Shown here: one piece after another, positions 45,166 through 55,852 of the stretch | Numbering within the stretch: the stretch's first letter is position 1 | Layout of the letters: each line of letters opens with the position of its first letter | Source: Cyathus striatus | Lineage: Eukaryota > Basidiomycota > Agaricomycetes > Agaricales > Nidulariaceae | Direction: 5' to 3' | DNA length: 64,000 bases | Assembly: GCA_025738555.1 (NCBI GenBank) | Contig: JAOVFP010000010.1 | Location: 2,728,001 to 2,792,000, forward strand | Notes under the pieces: generated by a model | The model's input: only the letters and a program-made list of their open reading frames with translations | What the model was told of the DNA's origin: nothing | Database searches by the model: none | Translations under genes and position numbers: made by a program

Positions 45166-45776
45166 TGTCACATCCCGTTCTATTCCACTAGGGACAAGAA
45201 CCTCGGAGTAGATAGTCTAATAGAAGCGGAGTAACTCGCACACGTTAGTAGGGTGTGTGGAGGTAGTGAACGAGTACAGGAGTAGTGGAACGTTGGCTTC
45301 AACTTGTGTGTTGCGCCCCTTGGACTTCCAGTTCCGTATTTAGAACAAAGCGGAGTAAGTGGCAAAACAGCGGAGTTGGCTCAAGGCCCAAGTAGGAGAA
45401 AGGGTGTAAACGTAGTTGATTTGAAACTGAAGTCTATCTACATTACAGGAGTAGTTTATATAGTAAACTACTTTGTCCGAATGCGTACGGAGTAATGCCC
45501 ATGGGTATGTGGCATCCTAGGGGTAAGTAAACTCCATGAAATGTAGACCATAGTAAACTAGTAGTACGCCTCTAGATTATAGTCATAGGAGAAATGGCCG
45601 CGGCCGGAGAATGAGGTAGTAATAATAAAGGGAAGGAACAAGTAAACAGTTACAAGTAAACATTAGTAAGGGGAGTTCGATATATAATAAGTATACATAG
45701 TCCGGAGGAAACGTACTAAAAGCGGAGTAAACCCGGAGTTGACTCCAATGGTACAGGGATTGTCACGGATATGACA
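45166..45776 (+). mobile_element. Solo LTR in Helitron-2
   Basis: 611 bp, TGTCACATCCCGTTC...GGATATGACA, with a perfect 5-bp duplication CTGTT (45161-45165, 45777-45781). A truncated relative lies at 56982-57362 and a diverged one probably at 766-1499. No internal region remains. Confidence 0.92.
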
Positions 45777-45791
45777 CTGTTAAAAAAAACC

Positions 45792-46160
45792 AAAAAAAAG
45801 CCAAAAACTCGCAGAAATGCAAGAAATGCACTATAGAATAGTGCAGTGGCTGCCCCAAAAAAGCGAAAACTCAGTCAACATGAAGCAATAATGTCCCTGA
45901 ACACATACAGTAGGATAGTGGGGTAGAAAATCAAGGGGGGAAAGTGAAGAGAGGTCCAGAAAGGGTGCAAAGATCCCCAAAAAATAGCCAAAAACTCGCA
46001 AAAATGCAAGAAAAACACTGTAGAGTGGTGCAGTGACTGCCAAAAAAAGCAAAAATTCAGTCTGCATGAAGCAATATTGAACCTAAGTACATACAGTATA
46101 ATAGTGGTGCAAGAAATAAAGGGTGGGAAAGTGGGGGGAGCAAAGGAAAGGGCAGCAGCA
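45792..46160. repeat. 187-bp tandem duplication near Helitron-2 5' end
   Basis: Two diverged copies with period 187 (AGCCAAAAACTCGCA at 45799 and 45986; GTGCAGTGRCTGCC; CATGAAGCAATA). From here to 46485 the sequence is the 5' part of Helitron-2 and has no gene I recognise. Confidence 0.8.
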
Positions 46161-46624
46161 CAGCAATCAGTGCAGCACGCAGCAATGTGGTGCGGCTCGG
46201 CCATGTGCGGGCGTGGGTGCGCTTAGTAATCATGGCGCAGCACACCTCTGACCATCAGCCCAGCCATCAGTTAGCCATTGTGGCGTGCTTAGTAACATTA
46301 AATTACTCTTTTTGGTTTAGACTGGCCATCTCAATATGGTAACATCTTTTGCAGATCTGGCAAACAGGCCAAATTTGTATCTACAAACAAATAATGTAAA
46401 ATATTGCCAAATTTTCCCCAAAACCGATGATTCCCACGATCCCATCTATATCCACTTTCCCAGGCCTTCTCTCTTTCTATTTAGATAACTGAAATATATA
46501 AGTTTAATGTGATATGGAATCACATATATTCACTATTCTTATATATTTTTTATCCATGCATAGTTCTATGTCTTTATTTGTCTGGTTGCTGAATATGTCT
46601 GACATGTTTAATACCATTATAATT

Positions 46625-47964
46625 GGGGGTGCACAATGCCTGCAAACTGTGACTCACATGATCTGTGACATCTGTCACACATGCCCCTGCATTCTACTGA
46701 CCCACTGCTCTCGTTCCTCACTCAACACATTTTAGCTAGCTCTTTTGTGTCATGTCATAATAAAAATACATTATCTATGGTTGTATGAAGAATTTTTTTG
46801 TTAAAGTGTGCTGGATATTGCTGGAGGCATCAAACCCCTGCCAAAAATCACATCAATTAGGTACTCAAACTTCATCCTCTTATAACTTTTGAACGAGAAC
46901 ACTTCAGAACATACATAATAGAGCAAAATTGCACTATTTTACGATGCCTACAATTGCTATTAGCCGGATTTTTAATTAAGGTGCTGTAACATATTAATAT
47001 GGCAGGTATTGGTGCATTATCTCATACTTACAATCATGATATTAAAATTCTGGTTAATACGAATTGTCCGCATCGATGAATAGTACAAATTTTCTCTATA
47101 AATCATATACATATGATGCGATTCCGTAAATTTATAAGGTATAAGTTCTCACTCCCATAGCTCAGAGGCACAGCCACAGGTTAGACATCAAACAACACCA
47201 TGTGTGAGTGATTGATTGCTCAACACAAATATTCCATTATCATGTATATATGAACTACACATTAAGTACAGTTTATAATAGATTATTTGTATAGGCTGTA
47301 TAGGTTTTTGTACATGTAATAATGTTGAATTGGCCAAACTTATATCCAAATGCCTATTAACTGTATAGGTGTGATTTTCATTCTTTAATAACTTTTGAAG
47401 GAGTGAATGTAAGACTATGGTTTATAGAGCGAAATTACACTACTTTTTTGTGCCAATAATCGTATCAGGCTAGAATTTTGATTCAGCAACTGTAACATGT
47501 AATTTGGGTGTGTTTAACAATGGGTTCCTATACATACAGGACTTTTAATAAAATTCTGTATAGATAAAATTATTTACACAATATAATAATGCAATTTTGC
47601 TATATAAACTATAGCAATACAATGTGATCTCAGAAAGATATTTGAGAAACAAGTTCTGAAACCAATCACATAAGGCACAGCCACCAGCAGAACCTATTTT
47701 GGAAGATCGCCTGATTGACTGATATAAGCTGTCACCTTGTTTTAACCAGTAGTTATAAGAGAATATAGGAATTCATACATATTGCACTACTTAAATAACA
47801 TATTTAAAACATCTAGCATAACATTAGTTAAATTAAGAGCAAAGAAAAGTATGAAGAAGCACCCAGGAAATGCAAAGGACAGAACTGGATCAAGATTTGT
47901 AACACTTTTGGTTACATGGTGTGACCGTCACGTCACCAGCCATGTGAGAGCATTGTGCACCCCC
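46625..47964. mobile_element. TIR element GGGGGTGCACAATGC, 1.34 kb
   Basis: Inverted tips GGGGGTGCACAATGC, flanked by ATTATAAT on both sides (46616-46623, 47965-47972; one extra T sits next to the left tip). Outside it, FB-1 core sequence continues. The inside is AT-rich and non-coding. It holds two diverged copies of a block of about 120 bp (TAACTTTTGAA ... AGAGCRAAATT ... CTGTAACAT) at about 46880-47000 and 47390-47510. Non-autonomous; the 8-bp duplication does not settle the superfamily. Confidence 0.8.
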
Positions 47965-47972
47965 ATTATAAT

Positions 47973-48440
47973 GACCTCATCATCTATTATACTGAAACTA
48001 ACCATTAGGATTTTTACTTTGTAATTTTACATCCCCAGTCCAAATGTTAAAACATCTCATAACATTCTATTTACAAATTCCTCATACTCCATCAATGGGA
48101 CTAAAGCTCCAATTATATACATGCACTACATCTTCCATTCTAGTTTCCTATTACTGTTACATTTATAATTATTATATGCTGTCTTACAACTATAAATACT
48201 TGGTCCACTTCCACAACATTTTGAACATGATACAGACATACAAGTAACAACACACATGTGATAGGCTTCTCTCCACTGGGCTATTTAGAGTGGGGAAGTG
48301 TAAGAAGCAATAATAAGTATACATACTTATTGTTCTTATATCTTTTTCATGGTATTACAAGCAAAGAAAATCTGATAAATCTGATACATGGAAAGTATGG
48401 CACTTCTGAAAAGCTTGCAATGTACTTAAAAATGTGAGGT
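47973..48440 (+). repeat. FB-1 core, right part
   Basis: Non-coding core continued (with 46486-46615 before the TIR element). It aligns in reverse with FB-A 36190-36480, for example the ATGACCTCATCATC and CTAACCATTAGGA blocks. Confidence 0.8.
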
Positions 48441-48449
48441 GTATAAAGA

Positions 48450-49719
48450 ACATGTGATGCAGTGATGCCCCTCAAAAATATTACACAGGCAACATGTGCA
48501 AAAAGCATGATGAATGTGATGTGTTTAATAATGTGAGATATTGACAAATGTGGATTGTATGAATATACAATGCATATGCAGACATGACATATAAAACATG
48601 ATGTGTGAAAAGTAAGTGAAGTGTGTGAAATATGTGACATATGTGACATGCGTGTAGATGTGACATGCATGGATAGTGTGACAGGTGTTATATGTGATGC
48701 ATGGGAATTATGTGTGTAGCACAGGAAATATGAGAAGTGCAAGAAATGTGAGAAGCATGGGAAATGTGATGAGCATGGGAAATATGACGTATGTGATGTG
48801 TGTGAAAAGCGTTACTGTGACAAACATGATGCGTGAGAAATGTGTGACACACGTGACACACAGGAAATGCGTAGTGATGTGTCATGAGTGTGAAATGTGT
48901 GATGAAGGTAACACACAGGAGATATGTGACAGTGGTGACACCGTGTGAAAGCTGTGACAAACGTAATGTATGGGAAAATTGTGACAGATGTGACGCACTT
49001 GAAAAGCGTACATAATACTATTAGAATAATAGTAGGAAGCATAAAGTAATGAGCACTTATGAGTACACATAATACTATTAAAATGGTAATGGAAAACATA
49101 AAGTAATGAGTACTTATGAGTACATATACTAGTGTTACAATAGCAATAAGAAATATAAAGTAATGAATACTTATGAATACACACACTAGTATTACAATAA
49201 CAATAAGAATTATACAGTGATGGGTACTTATGAGTACACACACTAGTATTACAATAACAATAGGAATTATAAAGTAATGAGTACTTATGAGTACACATAC
49301 TAGTATTACAATAACAATAGAAATTATAAAGTAATGAGTACTTATGAGTACATATACTAGTATTACAATAACAATAGAAAATATATAGTAATGAGTACTT
49401 ATGAATACACACACTAGCATTACAATAGCAATAGGAATCATACAGTAATGAGTACTTATGAGTGCACACACTAGTATTACAATAAAAATAGGAATTATAA
49501 AGTAATGAGTATGAGTGCACATACTAGTATTACAATAACAATAGAAATCATAAAGTAATGAGCACTTATGAGTACACATACTAACAAGAAGTAATGAGTT
49601 TTTATGAGTAACCTGTATACTACATATAATATATGCCTCACTCATAACTCATAGTCCTTATATGATATCTCATATTATATAACACTGCTGTTAAATGATA
49701 AATTTGGCTGACACCCCTC
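48450..49719 (-). repeat. FB-1 right arm: inverted satB, satA and terminus
   Basis: satB as GTGACATGTG/GAAATGTG repeats (to about 49010) with most CpGs decayed, then about 11 satA units (49015-49600), a hairpin near 49660-49685 and AAATTTGGCTGACACCCCTC. Ends at the TTCTTTA duplication. Confidence 0.92.
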
Positions 49720-49726
49720 TTCTTTA

Positions 49727-49905
49727 ATAACAATTGATGAAATGTGTGATGTTCTGTGAGCTGCACTAGTAGTTTTATTTCTCTTTAATACTTGATTTGT
49801 TTGTACCAATTTTAAATGATGTGATATGAGGTAAAGTACAAGCTGAGCTTGTGCTAATGCCTTGATTTTGACTTAATGTCTGACTTGATTCACCCACACC
49901 AGTAG
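49727..49905 (-). other. Possible 5' continuation of the KDZ relic
   Basis: If FB-1 is removed, this sequence adjoins 9673 and lies upstream of the KDZ N-terminus on the minus strand. It contains a Ser/Thr-rich frame (HVTTGVGESSQTLSQNQGIS) that would suit a KDZ N-terminal tail, but stops intervene and no domain proves it. Confidence 0.4.
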
Positions 49906-49908
49906 TAA

Positions 49909-51002
49909 CATGGCGGGTTTTCAGCTGTCATGTACTGATCAGTGTTGCTCTGTAGTGAGACCTGTAGTGGATTATGTCATGTAAGATCTTTCAAGATCAT
50001 CAGTCACAGGTGTGATATTAAAATGAGCTGGTTTACAAACATGTGATAGCTGGTCTGGAATTTGAGGTCACAATGAATTGCTATTGGATAGCCAGGAACA
50101 ACATTTACTTTGTACCTGAACCAGAGTAGCCAAGCCCGCATGTTACATCCATGCCTCACATGAATGTCACTATGATTATGTCTTTATCCTGTAAACATTT
50201 TATCTCCAGTATAAATCTTTAATTATAATGATGTCCTCAAGAAAGGTATGTAGTTTAAAAATAAAATAATGTAGCTATTATAATACTGCAGGTATAGTGG
50301 TGTTGCCCCCTACAAAAACAAGCGAAGCCAGGTATATGCATAGTTTTAAAAATACTTCAACAAGGAATTGAACTTACGACTGCAAGAAATAAAAACTTTT
50401 GTATCAGTGACATTCTACTGGTAGACCATTCTATCATACACAGTCTTGATGATAATATTAATTTATTGTATTCCATTCACACAGTAAACCTGTAACATTT
50501 GTTTCTCCTCCCCTCAACTACACTTAATGAACATGATTTGTGGTGTATTGAGGTAATTCTTCTATGTTTCTTCTATGTACTTTTCTTTGTCAATAGGAAT
50601 TGTTGCCAATGTCTGAACTGTCTAAACACTCTACAGTTATTAACCACAAACCCGACACAAACCACATAGTTCATCAATAGTTCATGAATGCAATATTAAA
50701 TTTTAGACCTTTTTTGAATGTATTATCCTATCTTTCTCAATGAAGTATAGAAATAAAATAATAACAATGGCTGCTAAAATCTGCACCATGAATGAATGAA
50801 ACACACAAGCTCATCTTTTTAAGTCATTTGCATCATTCTCACATATATCATGCTAATTTTCTCATCACATGGTTGTAAACTGGTTCAGCTGAATGTCACT
50901 TCTGTGTGACTGATGATCTGAAAGATCTACATGACAGCATCCACTACAGGTCTCACTACAGCACATCACTGATCAGTACATGACAGCTGAAAACCTGCCA
51001 TG
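49909..51002. mobile_element. TIR element CATGGCGGGTTTTCAGC, TAA-flanked
   Basis: 1094 bp with inverted repeats of about 135 bp (CATGGCRGGTTTTCAGCTGT, ACTGATCAGTG, GTGAGACCTGTAGTGGAT), flanked by TAA on both sides (49906-49908, 51003-51005). A 3-bp TAA duplication would suit PIF/Harbinger, which is a suggestion only. The inside (50050-50870) has no gene; a weak tRNA-like string at 50360-50445 is noted under rejected items. Confidence 0.82.
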
Positions 51003-51005
51003 TAA

Positions 51006-51350
51006 GTGATGTAGCATGGGATGAGGGATATGGCACACTAGAGCTTTTATTTTGATTTAATGCTTGAGCAGATTCATGAAATTGAGCAGTTGGACAGAAC
51101 TGAATAGAATATTAGAAGATCTTGCACTTGATGAACTACAATGCTTTCAAGCCATTGTAATAACAGACAGTGGGTGATAGGAAGAAATAGAGTGGACAGT
51201 GGGTGATTGAGTGAAAGGAAGAGTTCAATAATATGCAATGTTCATTTTATAACATTTGTGCCAATTTTGTGCATGTATCTTTAGACCTTTGTTATATCTT
51301 TGAAATCCCCTTACCCATATCACACAGTTGACAGCAAGGTGCAAATTTGC
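51006..51350. other. No recognisable gene
   Basis: AT-rich host sequence of the small E copy. A 34-bp stretch at 51044 resembles 49858 in direct orientation. Nothing else seen. Confidence 0.5.
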
Positions 51351-51576
51351 AACATTTCAAGCTCTTTACACTGAGCCATGTGTTCTGTACGGAATCCGTA
51401 TGGATTCTGTAATTAGTAGATTGGCTGGGACACCACTCTAAATTAGTAATTATTCCACACAGATTCCTTGCGGAATCTGTACGGATTGATAAATTCCGTA
51501 ACAAATACTTACACGGAATCCGTACGGACCTCTTATCTTATCTGTAATTATAATATGTACTTAGTAAAATAACATA

Positions 51577-51660
51577 CCACAGCGTGAATTGAACCCTTAG
51601 GTTCCCATTGCTTTTTCATCAAACATATGGCGCACTAAACCAGCTGAGCCAACGCAGCCT
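51577..51660 (-). other. tRNA-like sequence in the small E copy
   Basis: Reverse copy of 40893-40974 with A-box TGGCTCAGCTGG and B-box GGTTCAATTC kept, while the anticodon-arm region differs. Poor stems argue against a real tRNA gene. Confidence 0.5.
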
Positions 51661-52069
51661 TTCGACATAACCGCTGACTATGTCACATGTCATCGCTGTC
51701 ACCGGCCATCGGTGACCGGTGACTGGTACCGGTGACACGTCACCACTGTGCTTCTCACCGTCGATACAGTCTTCCTCACCGTTGTCACTCTCCACCCCCA
51801 CTGTTGTCTCCCTCCATTCTCACTACTCGGGTCCCTCCTCCCTCGCCACCTCGCTCGACGACAATGCCCATGTTTCGTCGTCCACCCTCGTCCCTCGCCA
51901 CCCCGCTTGATGGCAACTTCGCCACATCAATGCCATGTTTCGTCGCCCCCCCTCGTCCCTTGCCACCTCGCTCAACGACAACGTCGTCACGTCAACGCCC
52001 ACGCTTCGCCGCCCCCCCCTTGTCCCTCGCTGCCTCACCTCGCAAATGACGAGCGTGCAGCTTCTCTCC

Positions 52070-52580
52070 TCCCTCTGCACCTTGTCTGGCAAATGACGAG
52101 CATGCCATATGCTTCATCGCCCCCTCCTCTCTTGCCTCCTCGTCTCCCAAGCGACGAGAATGAGCATGCCTACGCCCTCGTCCTCCCTTGCACCTCGTCT
52201 GGCAAATGACGAGTGCCGTTTCACCTCCCCCTCCACCTTGTCTGGCAAATGATGAGGTGTTCTGTCTCCTCCCCCCCCTGCACCTCGTCTAGCAAACCGG
52301 CTTTTCTCCTCCCCTTGCACCTCGTCTCGCAAATGACGAGGTGTTCTGTCTCCACCCCCCTGCACCTCGTCTCGCAAACGACGAGGTGCTGCTTGTCCTC
52401 CCCCTGCACCTCGTCTCGCAAGTGACGAGGTGCTGCTTGTCCTCCGCCCTGCGCCTCGTCTCGCAAACGACGAGGTGCATCCCCTCTCCTCTGCCCTGCA
52501 CCTCGTCCCACAACTGACAAGGTGCCATTTGCTCCTCCCCCCACACCTCGTCTCGCAACTGACGAGGTGCCAAGCGAGGG
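52070..52580 (-). repeat. Hairpin minisatellite in the small E copy
   Basis: About 10 units of GCACCTCGTCTCGCAA...GACGAGGTG with pyrimidine spacers, mirror of 39591-40560. Units here are partly degenerate (CACCTTGTC, ATGATGAGGTG). Confidence 0.9.
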
Positions 52581-53010
52581 GAGGGGAGGGGTGAGTGAGG
52601 GGATAGCGAGGGGAGGGGAGAGCGAGGGAGGGGAGGGGAGGGAAAGCGAGGGGAGGGGAGGGAGGGAAAGCGAGGGGAGGTGAGAGTGAGGGGAGGTGAG
52701 AGCGAGGGAGGTGAGAGCGAGGGAGGAGAGAGCGAGGGAGGTGAGAGCGAGGAGGAGGTGAGAGCGAGGGGAGGTGAGAGCGAGGGGAGGTGAGAGCGAG
52801 GGGAGGTGAGAGTGAGGGGAGGTGAGAGCGAGGGGAGGGGATAGCGAGGGGAGGGGACAGCGAAGGGAGGGGAGAGTAAGGGAAGGGGACAGCAAGGGAA
52901 GGGGAGAGCAAGGGAAGGGGAGGGGAGAGTAAGGGAAGGGGACAGCAAGGGAAGGGGAGAGCAAGGGAAGGGGAGGGGAGAGGACAGCAAGGGGAGGGGA
53001 GGGGGCGGCG
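52581..53010 (+). repeat. Polypurine minisatellite
   Basis: GAGAGCGAGGGGAGGT-type repeats of 16-21 bp over about 430 bp with almost no pyrimidines. The mirror of the polypyrimidine tract in E. Confidence 0.9.
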
Positions 53011-53735
53011 ACGGTGTCGCCATCTCGCTGCCGCCCGTATACCCCATCATCGCCCCCCTTCGACGCCCTCCCCCCTTGATATGTGCTGCCACCCGTGTAT
53101 GCGCGTCGTCGCGCCCCTTCAGTGCCCCCCCCTCCCTCGCTCTCCCTCTTCCCAGTCTGATGAGGGAGATGACGCCCACGCCACCAATGGCCAATGTCGC
53201 AACGACGCGATGACGCATGGTAACGTAGGGAGATGAGGGAGGTGAGAGAGCGAAGTAGGTAGACCAGGGAGAGTAGAATAAAAAGTAGACTACGATACAA
53301 ATGTAACTAGATAGATAAATATATTATATTTTACATCCTTAGTAGTTCTTAAGAGTGAATACATAAGAGAAGTTCAAGTAGCTGGTACTGCCACTATCAA
53401 CCATTTCTTTATATTAGTGTAGTTTATTATATTAGTGTAGCTAAATTGTATGTAAGTAGTGTAATAATATAGAATTTTATCGAAAGCTTCCTTTGTGAGA
53501 TAAGTGAGAACTATTGCTGTATTATTAGACTTAAGAGGTGTCGGAAGACATGGTAGAAACATATTACAGTACATTACGAAGTCTGCAGAATTCGTATGGA
53601 ATCTGTACAGACCTGAAAATTCTGTGCGGATCCGTGTGGAATCCGTACGGAATCTGCACGGAATTTCCAGGTCTGTACGGATTCTGTACGGATCCGTACG
53701 GACCCCTTGGGGGAGCGTAAATTACTGAACATTTC

Positions 53736-55852
53736 CACCAAATTTACACTGGTATGTCTTCAAAATTCCCTTACCCATGTAATGATGATGTGCTCAATAT
53801 CAAAGTAAATCAAATGACCCTCATCTATCAGACCATGAGGTGCTAGTGTGCACACAGCCTCCTTGATAAGACATACTGAAGTGAATGGTTAGAATATATT
53901 AATAGACCTTGATCTATCAGAAAGGTCACTAGGTGATGCCACCTGTCAATGCCATGTGTTGTGTCTGTGCATGTCAACACATCAGCAAAGAACTTTCATT
54001 CCCACTGCACCTGTGAACTTTTATGACTCACCCCCCACTCTGGTCTCTTCACCATCACCCCCTTACACTGTGTTGTTCATTGTCATCTCCAGACTGAGTG
54101 GACAAACTACACAGCAAATGCACTCTATTCAGACAATATGTAAGAACACTTTCTCCCTCTCCCCTCCTTCCTTGCTAATCTACATTATACATAGAAATTG
54201 ATAAGAACAAGAGACCTGTATAGTACATCCCTTTCTTGCCTCTCTCCTGCCATTACACAAGATACTGACAGCACAATACCAGCCCACCAAAAACAAAACC
54301 CATTCCAATAATCAATAACCCATTTGATGACAGTATACCCCACATTGCGGCGAAGGAGAAGTGTGTGCAGCTTGATGCACATGAATAGGCACAGTGGGAG
54401 AGGGTGGAGGATGGCAGAGGGATGTTAAAAAGTTCATTTGTTTCTCTTTCTTCTCGCTTCAAGAAAGGATATGCTGGTAATTATATGATAGGAATATGAA
54501 ATTATGAAGCTTCGGTGCAGATGAAGAAGCAGATGTACCATCCTCAAGTCTCCCTCCCACCACTGTTATGGAGAACAGAACTCCCTCTCAAGTCTTGTCC
54601 TCCTCTTGCTGCTGTTTCTGCTGGCATATGTATGGACAATTGAAACTCAATAATACACCCCTCACTCTTGAGTCTTCCCCACCTTGTGGCTGTTTATCTT
54701 ATGGTGTATAGACAGAGAATGTAAACTCAACACTCTGTCCCTTTTGAGTCTCCTCCCTTTCACTGTCAGTACATTGAATGGAATCGAAGCTTGACCTCTC
54801 CACCTCTCACTACTGTTTCTCCTGGCATACATACAAATAATGGAATCTCGAAGACATATATGTACAAGTGTTGAATCTGATGAAGTTCCATCTGATTTCT
54901 CTCCTTCGTGAAGTGCATCATTTGGCTTGGTGTCTATGGTGGGGGGACTGGGAAGCTGGTATGTCTCTCTCCACCCTTCCTGTCCTCTTTCTTTTTTCAT
55001 TCTCTCTTTCTGCCAGTTCTTTGTTATATTTGTCCTCTTATGTAGACTCATCTCCTTTGTTTCTACCAATTGCAGACTTCTACCATGTGTTGAGATTATC
55101 TTATCTCGACAAAGCGGATCTTAGCGGATCTTATCTAATCATGGAACTTCGTAGCACATACTAGAACCTTCTAGTATGTTTATTCTTAGGTAGATGTAAT
55201 TATAGTAGCACTATATATGGTATTGCTGTACTCAACAGCATAACAGCTTAACAGCTCCTTTTACAGCAGTAGATATTTATATACACCTTTGTACAGTATA
55301 TAAACCCCCCAGTTTCACTGGGTAAATAACAAGAAAGTCTCTACTCTTCTTACAGTCGCTCCAAGCCTCTCTATACACTCTACCTCTCCAGGTGAGCCTA
55401 TATCCCAGATCAGCAACTGCCCTGTGCAGAGTCCTTGCTGTTTCTACACCATGCATGTGTATCAGAAGGACAATATGGGAAGTGTGGAATGACATAAGGG
55501 GGGTTATGGGTATGTAGCTGGAAGAAGATGGCATACTGGTGTTTCCCAGTATAATACTTAAAATTCGATTATTCCATTTATTTTCACTTTTATATCTAAT
55601 TGCCTATTCATACTGACTATAACCTACTATATCTTCATTTATATTTACCCAGTTTTGCTTCACACCATCCAGTGCATTGGGTTTTATGCTCCTTTTCTTA
55701 TTTTCAATGGACTTAGAGACTTGGTGTGGCTTAACCAAATATTGGGAAGTCAATGCCAAATACTATGTGACATCACCTACATGCTGTTGCATCACTTTCA
55801 ACATGTCTCAATTATTCCTCTGTTTTACTTAATTCTTTTCTCTGTCTTCTTG
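53736..55852. other. No recognisable gene; degenerate repeats
   Basis: About 2.1 kb. A loose repeat of about 115 bp (CTCAAGTCTTSTCCTCC, TGCTGTTTCTGCTGGCATA, TGGACAATTGAAACTCAATA) covers 54540-54880. Minus-strand frames at 54185-54462 and 54662-55069 and a plus frame at 55655-56041 show no motif. A TATATAAAC string (55298) is the only promoter-like element. Confidence 0.5.

Larger units (their letters stand above)
22855..46485 (-). mobile_element. Helitron-2 (interrupted by FB-C and solo LTRs)
   Basis: Rolling-circle transposon on the minus strand. The 5' end is inferred as TCTAAATAGAAAG, ending at 46485 in plus coordinates. The 3' end lies near 22855, just after a CCCGT/ACGGG hairpin. Outside these points FB-1 core sequence stops and resumes. 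ATAAC occurs at both junctions (22849-22854 area and 46485-46489); Helitrons usually make no duplication, so the exact ends are uncertain by a few bases. Length without FB-C and the two solo LTRs is about 7.1 kb. It carries the Rep-helicase gene (44598 down to 23160). Confidence 0.75.
9681..49719 (+). mobile_element. FB-1: satellite-armed foldback transposon (interrupted)
   Basis: Outermost foldback element. The left end is CATAAGTGTCAGCCAAATTT (9681) and the right end reads GGCTGACACCCCTC (to 49719). Both are flanked by TTCTTTA (9674-9680 and 49720-49726), a perfect 7-bp duplication. Order: terminus with hairpin, satA (from about 9770, continuing 13280-13839 and 21434-21540), satB (21541-22290), core (22291-22850, 46486-46623, 47965-48440), inverted satB (48450-49010), inverted satA (49015-49620) and terminus. 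It has taken in a hAT element, a chromovirus, a Helitron and a small TIR element. Subtracting these leaves about 4.06 kb, close to the 4.31 kb of FB-A, which supports the reconstruction. No transposase gene is visible. Confidence 0.85.
51359..53727 (+). mobile_element. Non-autonomous copy of element E
   Basis: 2369 bp, AAGCTCTTTACACTGAGCC to GGAGCGTAAATTACTG, with a perfect 8-bp duplication AACATTTC (51351-51358, 53728-53735). In reverse orientation it keeps the E parts: CCGTACGGA region, tRNA-like sequence, hairpin minisatellite (52070-52580), polypurine tract (52570-53010) and the other CCGTACGGA end (53580-53705). Both genes are deleted. It shows that the ends alone, with the non-coding half, were mobile. 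Confidence 0.92.

Noticed and set aside
50360..50445. Weak tRNA-like string on the minus strand (GTTCAATTCC box and a GGTCTACCAGTAG box)
   Set aside because: Stems do not pair and no cloverleaf can be drawn; reported only as a resemblance.
54185..54462. Minus-strand frame with a hydrophobic segment (GLLIIGMGFVFGGLVL)
   Set aside because: Short, two overlapping phases are open, no family recognised; not enough to call a gene.
55087..55229. Small TGTTGAG...CTCAACA segment as a solo LTR
   Set aside because: Only 143 bp and the flanks (CCATG, GCATA) do not form a duplication.
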